Assembly (NCBI GenBank): GCA_013391385.1
Contig: JACBFI010000013.1
Span: forward strand, 1-64,000
Length of the DNA stretch: 64,000 nt
Origin: Sediminibacterium sp. Gen4
GTDB lineage: Bacteria > Bacteroidota > Bacteroidia > Chitinophagales > Chitinophagaceae
Direction of reading: 5' to 3'
This document shows positions 38,863 to 46,384 of this stretch, piece by piece; positions within the stretch are counted from its first letter, which is position 1, and each line of letters opens with the position of its first letter. The translations under genes and the position numbers were made by a program. The notes under the pieces are model-generated. The model did not search any database and was not told where the DNA came from. It was given only the letters and a program-made list of their open reading frames with translations.

Positions 38863-40725
38863 CTAATTCACCTGAACAAAATCAGGGCGTTTCAATAACT
38901 GGCTATTGTATTTGAAGCGTAAACCCGTATTGAATGTCAGATTCCAGGGTGTCATCCGATCGGTAGTACGTGGATAATAAAATACTTTTAATTCCATAGT
39001 GCCAAAAACAAGGTTTTCATTTCTGGTTCTTACACCTGTTCCAAATGAGGTGAAAATATCTCCCTTATCAAATCCTTCTCCGATACTTTTGAGATAAGTA
39101 ATATTACTGAAAATAAAAGGCGCAAAACTAAATCCATAATTCTTTTGGGTATTGTAAAACACAGATTCGCAATTAGCGGTAATTCGGGTAGACGCCCTTG
39201 TTAATTCATTTCTAAATTCCGGTATACCAAAAATACTGGTCAATCTCAACGGTTCATTCAAAACCGTTTTTACTTGTTGGGTAATGCTACCACTTAAGAA
39301 GTGACGAGTGTACCAATTCGAGCCACTGATCTTACGCAGTCGGGTGAAATACTCAATGCTTGTTAATCCACTGATATCTTCAAACCTGTTTTGATTGAAA
39401 TAAGTGCCAAAGCGAATGATATAATTCACATAATTCTTACTATCCGAAAAATAATTTCTTTGATAATCAAAGCCGGCATAGGGTCTTTCTACCTGATTTC
39501 TTTTGACCCATCCTCCAAGAAAAGTCATGCTGAAGCCTTCCGGAACGTCTTCATTACGACCAAAACCGTATAGAAAGTTGGTATGATAATAATCTTGTTG
39601 AAAAATGGTGAAAGCACCTAAGACTGCTTCGACATTTGAGTAATAAAAATTATAGGTGGTTTTAAACTGTTCCGGAATATCGTTGAATAACCGTTGTACA
39701 GCCCGTACGCCTATAAATTTTTTTAATCTCGAAGTAAAATTCTTTTTGAGTTGTTTCTTGGCGCCAATATTATGTGCCAACCATCCGTCTATATTTTGGT
39801 ATTTGTATTTGAAGTCTACTTTATACAATGAATCATTGATATAACCATTTTCTGTGTGCCTTTCAGAAAGCTCAAATCCGCCAGTCCATGAATGATAAGG
39901 ACTCACCAGAGGTAATTCTCCACGTAAATACAAGGCTTTCTCTTCTCTTCTGCCACTATTGAAAGCCGGAGCATGTGTTTGGTATCCAAACATCAGGTTT
40001 AAAAAACTACCGCCTATATTTCGCTTGATGTATTCAAAGCCAGAACCAAAATCCGGTCTTCTGTCCAGATCATATAATCCACGAAATTGAATTCTATCAC
40101 CTGAGCCAAATAAGTTATCATTATTCAGCTCTAAACTGATGGTTTTGAGTGAGCCTATTTCAGCACTACCTCCAATTGGGAATAGGTCTTTCCAGCGAAT
40201 AGTAATGTCAACAGCAGTTTCATCATCTTCTACCTCTGTAGCAACGATTTTGGCATCCTGAAGAAAAGAGAGTTCGCGTAGGAATCGTTCATTATCAGCA
40301 ATGAGATAAGGATACAATGTATCTCCGGTTACAAAAAAAAGGTTACGTAGAATGGTCTTGTTGGTAGTTCCGGTATACAATGCATCGCTGATATCATTGA
40401 TCAATCGACGTTGTACTTTTATTGTATCATTGACTGACTTATCAAATGATAGTTTTTCAACTCTTATTTGACGGATGATTTTTCCGCGAAAAGGGTTGAA
40501 AACTTCTTCGTTTTTAATGGCTCCTTTATTTTCAGTGATAATATCTTCTCTACCACTTACGGATACGGCTCTTCCCAGTTTACCCAATAACCCCTTTTTA
40601 TTGGCCAGAAAAAAAACAGTGTCTTCTTTAAGTTTGGATTCTTGTGCCATGCATGGGATGATGCTGATACATGCAGAGAAAAAAAATAAGAATCGATATA
40701 TAGAAGCATGGCAATTCATTCCCAA
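38863..40725 (-). CDS. Outer-membrane beta-barrel protein with POTRA-like N-terminus (BamA/Omp85-related)
   Basis: This 620-residue protein has an N-terminal signal segment ending near CMAQ (residue 27). Residues about 80-175 resemble a POTRA repeat (IIRQIRVEKLSFD and a FLRELSFLQDAKIV block). The remaining part consists of alternating amphipathic strands rich in aromatic residues, as in a 16-strand barrel. It is shorter than BamA, so it is more likely an accessory Omp85 or surface-antigen-like protein. The substrate is unknown. Confidence 0.72.
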   Translation of the reverse strand: MGMNCHASIYRFLFFFSACISIIPCMAQESKLKEDTVFFLANKKGLLGKLGRAVSVSGREDIITENKGAIKNEEVFNPFRGKIIRQIRVEKLSFDKSVNDTIKVQRRLINDISDALYTGTTNKTILRNLFFVTGDTLYPYLIADNERFLRELSFLQDAKIVATEVEDDETAVDITIRWKDLFPIGGSAEIGSLKTISLELNNDNLFGSGDRIQFRGLYDLDRRPDFGSGFEYIKRNIGGSFLNLMFGYQTHAPAFNSGRREEKALYLRGELPLVSPYHSWTGGFELSERHTENGYINDSLYKVDFKYKYQNIDGWLAHNIGAKKQLKKNFTSRLKKFIGVRAVQRLFNDIPEQFKTTYNFYYSNVEAVLGAFTIFQQDYYHTNFLYGFGRNEDVPEGFSMTFLGGWVKRNQVERPYAGFDYQRNYFSDSKNYVNYIIRFGTYFNQNRFEDISGLTSIEYFTRLRKISGSNWYTRHFLSGSITQQVKTVLNEPLRLTSIFGIPEFRNELTRASTRITANCESVFYNTQKNYGFSFAPFIFSNITYLKSIGEGFDKGDIFTSFGTGVRTRNENLVFGTMELKVFYYPRTTDRMTPWNLTFNTGLRFKYNSQLLKRPDFVQVN

Positions 40726-40811
40726 AATCCGCGGTTACAGTTGAGTAATAATCCGAACGGAAGTTAAGGAATAGGACTAAGTATCTGACAAAATGTTCGT
40801 GAGGATGATTG

Positions 40812-40841
40812 TTAAAAGAAAACCCGGCTTACGGGCCGGGT
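40812..40841 (-). terminator. Rho-independent terminator of the secreted protein gene at 40869
   Basis: On the minus strand a 7-bp GC-rich stem, ACCCGGC (40835-40841) with GCCGGGT (40822-40828), is followed by TTTCTTTTA. It lies 28 bp after the stop. Confidence 0.85.
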
Positions 40842-40868
40842 AGATATATAGACTGAGAAAATTGCGTC

Positions 40869-41318
40869 TTATTTATTCTCTTTTGAGAAAATGCTCACAC
40901 TGCCTGCTTCAGAGATCTCAAGTACCAATTTCTGATTTGTTTTTTCCATAGAGATAAAATAGCTGGTTTCTCCTACTGAATTCGTGAATTCAATACATTC
41001 TTCCAACTGATACTCAGGGTAAGTGTATTTAGTGGTAATGGTTTGTAATGCAGCCTTAGGTAATTTATCAAAAGCATAGGTCTTGGTAGAACCGATCAAC
41101 TCACCATCGTGGGTATAGAATACTTCTTTCTTAATACCATTCTCCAAAAAGCTGGCTTTTTCAAATTTTTCATCAGCGCTCCAGCTCACTTCTTTCACAC
41201 CTGTGAAAGTAGAACTGAAATGGCTGGCACCATTGTATTTTGTTTTTTTGTTGGTATCAGCAAAAGCGCTGGTTCCAAGGGCGATGACCGCTAAGGTCAA
41301 GATGAATAACTTTTTCAT
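40869..41318 (-). CDS. Small exported protein, possibly PepSY/BLIP-like fold
   Basis: This 149-residue protein has a clear signal peptide (cleavage after SAFA, residue 20). The mature protein has a repeated pattern of short strands and helices (GVKEVSWSADEKFEKASF, then YPEYQLEECIEFTNS) like periplasmic PepSY-like proteins of Bacteroidota. No catalytic residues are recognised. It has its own terminator. Function unknown. Confidence 0.68.
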   Translation of the reverse strand: MKKLFILTLAVIALGTSAFADTNKKTKYNGASHFSSTFTGVKEVSWSADEKFEKASFLENGIKKEVFYTHDGELIGSTKTYAFDKLPKAALQTITTKYTYPEYQLEECIEFTNSVGETSYFISMEKTNQKLVLEISEAGSVSIFSKENK

Positions 41319-41631
41319 TTTGTTTCTTTATTAATGTTGTTATAAATAGTTTGTCGTTTTCTTTTGTTTGATTGACAAGTCAAAAGTAGAACGTGTTGAT
41401 ATATAGACGAAGTGGATTGTGATTAGTTACAAGCGTTGCAGCAACCTTATTATGAGTGGTGTTAATGCCAATGTTAAGCAATGTTAACATTGCCCTGAAA
41501 TGCAGTACAGATAGGCATTGCAGCCGATTTCTTAATGAAATATTAAAGGGCTGTTTCCTGTGACGAGTTACAGGAGCGGGGGAGGGTGTTTGGGATGAAC
41601 GGCGGGAGGGTCGGCGAGTTTTGAGCTTCAA

Positions 41632-41695
41632 GCTTCACGCTACAAGCTGCACGTGAGAAATAAAGGAATACTACTTGCAGCTTGTAGCGTGAAGC
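41632..41695. repeat. Word-type hairpin repeat (GCTTCACGCTACAAGCTGCA arms)
   Basis: Arms 41632-41651 and 41676-41695 are perfectly complementary over 20 bp with a 24-nt loop. The element starts 11 bp beyond the 3' end of the hexosaminidase gene. Its AAGCTTCA/AGCTGCA words recur at 45731-45786. Confidence 0.85.
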
Positions 41696-41705
41696 GTGCG
41701 GCTTA

Positions 41706-43607
41706 TTATCTTACCCTCTTCTTCAACTCCTCCACCGAAATATTGATCTGTCTTCCTACCTGTTTGCCATTTTTGTAGCAGACGAATTTTACTGTGGCAA
41801 CATCTTTGGGTAGGGTGTATGGGGCGGTATATTTAGGATAAGTGTGATCAGGATTACTTTCATCAATCGAAAAATGAATATCCATATCGGGAATTTCCTT
41901 ATCAACAACCAATGCCAGGTTCTTTTGGGCATCATAACGTGCAGAAATAATCGGATCATACATGGCAGTGCTATACCTGATTTTGGCATGATTCATACGG
42001 TCAAACTGATGTTCAACACGATTTACGAAGTCTGCCCAGTTTTTGCGTTCTTTTGGTGACCATACCGATTCTGCAATGGCTAAAGCACGTGGCCATAACA
42101 TATATTGTACGGTTCTGAAATTCTGGATTTGTTCAGTCCAGAGATTGGCTTGTCCACCTAAAATAAATTTGGGATCAACACTATCCGGCAAAGGATCGAA
42201 TTGATAAGCTTTCTGCAGTCTTAGTCCTGCGTATACCGGAGGCTCTACCGTTTTCTCGCCCTGATAATAATCCAGGTATGCAAAGTCTGTTGGCGACATC
42301 ACTACGGTATGATTGGCTTTTGCAGCAGCAATACCTCCTTTCATACCTCTCCAACTCATGACGGAAGCACCTTCAGCCAGACCGCCTTCTAGAATTTCAT
42401 CCCATCCCATCATCTTCTTGCCTTTTGAACGAATGATTTTTTCTACTCGTTTAACAAAATAGCTCTGAACAGCATCCATGTCTTTCAGGTTCTCTCTTTT
42501 CATCAGTTCTTTGATCTCTTCACTTTTTTCCCAAAAATTCTTCGCTGTTTCATCACCGCCCATGTGTATGTACTCAAATGGGAAGAGTTGTGCAACCTCT
42601 GTAAATACCTTATCTAATACCTGGTATACTTTTTCGTTAGCAGGAGAGAGGTTATTGTCTTTTAAAGCATAGAAATGTGCACCTGCAGGCCATTCCATGA
42701 ATTTTTCACCTGCATTCACCCAATATTTTGTGCCGGGAGTGGCAGACAAATCCGGGAAAGCTGCCAGCATCGCCATGCTATGACCGGGAATATCTATTTC
42801 TGGTAAGATGTTTACAAAACGTTCTTTGGCATATTGAACCAGTTCTTTAATGTCTTCATGCGTGTAAAATCCACCATAATTTTTTGGCTCATCAGGAGCA
42901 GGGTCGGGTGTATTGGCCCATTTGCCTTCACGTTTAGGTCTCCAGGCGCCCACATCTGTTAATTGTGGTAATGATTTGATCTGAATTCTCCATCCTTGAT
43001 CATCGGTTAAGTGCAGGTGCAATAAATTGAATTTATATCGCACCATTTCATCAATGAATTGTTTTACTTCCTGTTTGGTGAAGAAATGACGACTGACATC
43101 AAACATGAGTCCACGCCAACCAAAACGAGGGGTGTCGGTGATGGTAACAACCGGGATTTTCCAGTCGTGGATCTGTTTTATGCGAATGGCATTATTCGCT
43201 TCTGATCTTTTAGGTAACAATTGAAAAAATGATTGCATACCATAAAACAATCCGGCAGGTTTATTTGCACGAATCGTTATGTTGGTTGGTGTTACGATCA
43301 GACGATATCCTTCTGTCCCCAATGCAGGGTCTTCATTTTTTGACAACTGAAGTTCAATATCTGCGCTACTTTGTACAATTTTAGAACGGGTGTCCGTTGC
43401 TTTTGAGAGTCTGTCTTTGAATTGATCAATGATATGCTCTATACCTTCTCCATCAACGCGAATGGTGATATCACGTTTTAATGATAAGTATCCATTACCT
43501 ACCATTACAGAAGATGGATTCGGAATAATATGTATGGGTTCAGTATCCTGAGCAGTCAACAACAAAACAGATACTGACAATACAACAAAGACAAAAATTT
43601 TTTTCAT
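41706..43607 (-). CDS. Secreted beta-N-acetylhexosaminidase (GH20)
   Basis: This 633-residue protein has a signal peptide (cleavage near LLLTAQ, residue 20). The N-terminal GH20b domain covers about residues 25-150. The catalytic barrel includes RGLMFDVSRHFF, LLHLHLTDDQGWRI and the catalytic Asp352-Glu353 pair in HMGGDET. A C-terminal beta-sandwich resembles a chitobiase-type extension. It removes terminal N-acetylhexosamines from glycans, chitin fragments or peptidoglycan. Confidence 0.94.
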   Translation of the reverse strand: MKKIFVFVVLSVSVLLLTAQDTEPIHIIPNPSSVMVGNGYLSLKRDITIRVDGEGIEHIIDQFKDRLSKATDTRSKIVQSSADIELQLSKNEDPALGTEGYRLIVTPTNITIRANKPAGLFYGMQSFFQLLPKRSEANNAIRIKQIHDWKIPVVTITDTPRFGWRGLMFDVSRHFFTKQEVKQFIDEMVRYKFNLLHLHLTDDQGWRIQIKSLPQLTDVGAWRPKREGKWANTPDPAPDEPKNYGGFYTHEDIKELVQYAKERFVNILPEIDIPGHSMAMLAAFPDLSATPGTKYWVNAGEKFMEWPAGAHFYALKDNNLSPANEKVYQVLDKVFTEVAQLFPFEYIHMGGDETAKNFWEKSEEIKELMKRENLKDMDAVQSYFVKRVEKIIRSKGKKMMGWDEILEGGLAEGASVMSWRGMKGGIAAAKANHTVVMSPTDFAYLDYYQGEKTVEPPVYAGLRLQKAYQFDPLPDSVDPKFILGGQANLWTEQIQNFRTVQYMLWPRALAIAESVWSPKERKNWADFVNRVEHQFDRMNHAKIRYSTAMYDPIISARYDAQKNLALVVDKEIPDMDIHFSIDESNPDHTYPKYTAPYTLPKDVATVKFVCYKNGKQVGRQINISVEELKKRVR

Positions 43608-43656
43608 GAAGGCAAGTTTGAAACTGAAAAATAAGTAAAAAAAACAGCAACAAAAA

Positions 43657-43728
43657 CACCGTGCAACTCTGTGCGACTCCGTGGTTAACCACAGTGTTAC
43701 TCAGAGTTCGGCACAGAGTTGCACGGTG
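43657..43728. repeat. Word-type hairpin repeat (CACCGTGCAACTCTGTGC arms)
   Basis: Arms 43657-43674 and 43711-43728 match perfectly over 18 bp. The 36-nt interior holds a further palindrome, GTGGTTAACCAC. The same words (GTGCAACTCTG, CACAGAGTTGCAC) form the element at 17744. Confidence 0.85.
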
Positions 43729-43736
43729 GCCATCCT

Positions 43737-43766
43737 ATAAAAAAGCCCGGTAACTAGTACCGGGCT
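43737..43766 (-). terminator. Rho-independent terminator after ahcY
   Basis: On the minus strand a perfect 9-bp stem (AGCCCGGTA with TACCGGGCT, loop of 5) is followed by a T run. It lies 21 bp after the ahcY stop. Confidence 0.9.
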
Positions 43767-43786
43767 CTATAAAAATCACACTAGGA

Positions 43787-45112
43787 TTAATAACGATAAT
43801 GTTCAGCTTTGAACGGACCTACTTTAGAGATGCCGAGGTACTCAGCTTGCTCATCAGTTAATTCATCCAGTTCAGCACCTACTTTAGCAAGGTGTAAACG
43901 AGCTACTTTCTCATCTAAGTGCTTAGGTAACACATACACTTTGTTCTCATAGTTCTTATGGTTGTTCCACAATTCAATCTGAGCCAGTGTTTGGTTAGAG
44001 AAAGAGTTACTCATTACGAAAGAAGGGTGTCCGGTTGCACAACCAAGGTTCACCAAACGACCTTCAGCCAAAATGATCACATCTTTACCATCAATATTAT
44101 ACAAGTCAACCTGTGGCTTGATGGTATCTTTTGTATGACCGTAATTGTTGTTCAACCAAGCAATATCAATTTCAATATCAAAGTGACCGATGTTACAAAC
44201 GATCGCTTTGTCTTTCATCAAACGGAAATGTTTTTCAGTTAACAGATCACGACAACCGGAAGCAGTTACAACGATATCCGCTTCTTTCACCGCATCAATC
44301 ATTTTCTTGACTTCAAAGCCATCCATTGCAGCTTGTAATGCACAGATCGGATCGATCTCGGTAACGATCACGCGACAACCGGCACCACGCAGAGATAATG
44401 CAGAACCTTTACCCACATCACCATAACCACCTACAACAGCTACTTTACCTGCCATCATTACATCAGTAGCACGACGGATCGCATCTACCAATGATTCCTG
44501 ACAACCGTATTTGTTATCGAATTTAGATTTGGTAACAGAATCGTTCACGTTGATCGCAGGAATGGGTAAAGTACCTTTTGCCATGCGCTCATACAAACGG
44601 TGAACACCGGTAGTGGTTTCTTCAGATAAACCTTTGATATGCTGAACCAGTTCAGGGTATTTATCAAATACCATGTTGGTCAAATCACCACCATCATCCA
44701 GGATCATATTCAATGGACGATCAGCACCGCCAAAGAATAAAGTTTGCTCAATACACCAATCAGCTTCTTCCAAAGTCTGACCTTTCCATGCAAATACACC
44801 AATACCTGCAGCAGCAATTGCAGCAGCAGCCTGATCCTGTGTAGAGAAGATATTACAAGAGCTCCATTTCACTTCAGCACCCAAAGCCACCAATGTTTCA
44901 ATCAAAACAGCAGTTTGGATGGTCATGTGCAGACATCCTGCGATACGAGCACCTTTCAAGGGCTGTGAAGCGCCATACTCAGCACGTAATGCCATCAAAC
45001 CCGGCATTTCAGCCTCAGCCAAACGAATTTCTTTACGGCCCCAGTCTGCCAGACTGATATCGGCCACTTTATACTTCAGGTTGAAGTCGATAGAAGATGT
45101 TAGTGTAGACAT
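43787..45112 (-). CDS. ahcY: Adenosylhomocysteinase
   Basis: This 441-residue enzyme hydrolyses S-adenosylhomocysteine to adenosine and homocysteine, clearing the product of SAM-dependent methylation. The NAD-binding [13 protein letters not shown] loop, [11 protein letters not shown] and the C-terminal end FKAEHYRY are characteristic. It has its own -7 box and terminator and is divergent from an Lrp-family regulator gene. Confidence 0.97.
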   Translation of the reverse strand: MSTLTSSIDFNLKYKVADISLADWGRKEIRLAEAEMPGLMALRAEYGASQPLKGARIAGCLHMTIQTAVLIETLVALGAEVKWSSCNIFSTQDQAAAAIAAAGIGVFAWKGQTLEEADWCIEQTLFFGGADRPLNMILDDGGDLTNMVFDKYPELVQHIKGLSEETTTGVHRLYERMAKGTLPIPAINVNDSVTKSKFDNKYGCQESLVDAIRRATDVMMAGKVAVVGGYGDVGKGSALSLRGAGCRVIVTEIDPICALQAAMDGFEVKKMIDAVKEADIVVTASGCRDLLTEKHFRLMKDKAIVCNIGHFDIEIDIAWLNNNYGHTKDTIKPQVDLYNIDGKDVIILAEGRLVNLGCATGHPSFVMSNSFSNQTLAQIELWNNHKNYENKVYVLPKHLDEKVARLHLAKVGAELDELTDEQAEYLGISKVGPFKAEHYRY

Positions 45113-45131
45113 ATAGTGTTTTTATGAAGTG

Positions 45132-45139
45132 CAAATCTA
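45132..45139 (-). promoter_or_regulatory. -7 box of ahcY
   Basis: On the minus strand TAGATTTG matches TAnnTTTG exactly, 19 bp before the ahcY start. No TTTG -33 is present at the normal spacing, which may mean activation by a regulator, for instance the Lrp-like protein encoded divergently. Confidence 0.5.
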
Positions 45140-45198
45140 TATTTATAGATGAATATTCTACATTATTAAATAAAATTAGGATAAAATAGATAAAAATG

Positions 45199-45206
45199 TA
45201 ATTTTG
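45199..45206 (+). promoter_or_regulatory. -7 box of the Lrp-family regulator gene
   Basis: TAATTTTG matches TAnnTTTG exactly, 23 bp before the ATG at 45230. As with ahcY, the -33 region lacks TTTG. The intervening DNA is very AT-rich. Confidence 0.45.
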
Positions 45207-45229
45207 AAAGAATAAAACGTGTAAATCAT

Positions 45230-45730
45230 ATGGCTAAAACCCGTCAAACAGCCGAATCCACTATGAGTCCATTGGTATTGGACGATAAGGATTTGGCCAT
45301 ACTACGCATTCTCCAGCAAAATGCACGGGCTACGGTAAAGGAAATATCTGATAAAGTATTGTTGAGTACCACACCTGTTCATGAGCGAATCAAAAGAATG
45401 GAAGAGCAGGGGGTGATCAGACAGTATGCTACTTTATTGGATCATTCCAAAGTCAAGAAAGGATTGATGGTGATCTGTTATGTATCCCTCAAACAACACA
45501 ATCGCAATGCAGGAGAACGCTTTATTAAAAGTATTTTGGAAATGCATGAAGTGATCGAATGCTATAATATTTCAGGTGAGTTCGATTTCATGCTAAAAGT
45601 AGTAGCCGAAAACATGGATGACTATTACAATTTTCATGTGAACAAACTCAGTCAGGCAGAGAATCTAGGACATGTACAAAGTGTGTTTGTGATGGGGGTT
45701 ATTAAGCAGACGCATGTGTTGGTGTATTGA
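45230..45730 (+). CDS. Lrp/AsnC family transcriptional regulator
   Basis: In this 166-residue protein, residues about 20-75 form the winged helix (DLAILRILQQNARATVKE and STTPVHERIKRMEEQG), followed by the ligand-binding RAM domain with the ECYNISGEFDFML motif. Such regulators sense amino acids or related metabolites. The divergent position with ahcY suggests control of that gene, and possibly of its own, but this is inference. Confidence 0.93.
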   Translation: MAKTRQTAESTMSPLVLDDKDLAILRILQQNARATVKEISDKVLLSTTPVHERIKRMEEQGVIRQYATLLDHSKVKKGLMVICYVSLKQHNRNAGERFIKSILEMHEVIECYNISGEFDFMLKVVAENMDDYYNFHVNKLSQAENLGHVQSVFVMGVIKQTHVLVY

Positions 45731-45786
45731 GCTGTGAGCTGCTAGCATCTAGCTTCAAGCTGCAAGCGACAAGCTGCAAATGGCGG
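45731..45786. repeat. Word-type repeat (GAGCTGTGAGCTGC, AGCTTCAAGCTGCAAGC)
   Basis: Starting at the stop of the Lrp gene, the sequence is built from AGCT-containing words shared with the hairpin at 41632 and the in-gene insertion at 47185. The AAGCTGCAAG and CAAGCTGCAAA words are near-duplicates. No single long perfect hairpin forms. Confidence 0.7.
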
Positions 45787-45873
45787 ATGGATCATGGCAA
45801 ATAGTAATACAGTTTTATTACTCAATACTCCCAACCCGATCACCTGATTACCCGATCGCCCGATACCCAACAC

Positions 45874-46383
45874 CTATCTCGCCTCAGGAGAGACCAACTC
45901 CATGATAAAATCATCCATAAAAAATCCATTCCCTATATCCAGTTTTACTTCTTCAGCAATAGTGAACCCCATACGCGTGTAGAAATCCTTTGCAGGGTTG
46001 TTTTTGTTGACTTGTAAGAAGAGTCGGGTGTGATTTTTTTCTTTTGTGTACGCAATAACTTTTTGTAAAAGCGCTTTTCCGGCTCCTGATTTTTGAATGG
46101 TGGGAAGGATGTAAAGCTTATTTAGTTTACATCCTTGATTCCCTTCTTCTGATACAGAAGCAAATCCAATCGGTTGATCGTTGAGTTCAGCGAGATAAAA
46201 TTGATGTCCCTTTTGCATTTGTTCCAACAATGCATCATCGCTGTAGATCATGTCTAACATGTAACGTATCTGTTCTTGTGATATGATCTTTCCATATGCT
46301 TCAGGCCAAGTGTTTTCCGCTAATGATCTGATGACAGTTCTGTCATTTGAATTGGCTTCTCTGATATGTAAGTTGGCAGACAT
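45874..46383 (-). CDS. GNAT N-acetyltransferase
   Basis: This 169-residue protein has the standard acetyltransferase core: KLNKLYILPTIQKSGAGKAL carries the acetyl-CoA binding loop (Q-K-S-G-A-G) and FLQVNKNNPAKDFYTRMGF the C-terminal motif B. The start lies 1 bp after the valS stop on the same strand, so it is probably co-transcribed with valS. Substrate unknown. Confidence 0.88.
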   Translation of the reverse strand: MSANLHIREANSNDRTVIRSLAENTWPEAYGKIISQEQIRYMLDMIYSDDALLEQMQKGHQFYLAELNDQPIGFASVSEEGNQGCKLNKLYILPTIQKSGAGKALLQKVIAYTKEKNHTRLFLQVNKNNPAKDFYTRMGFTIAEEVKLDIGNGFFMDDFIMELVSPEAR

Positions 46384-46384
46384 G

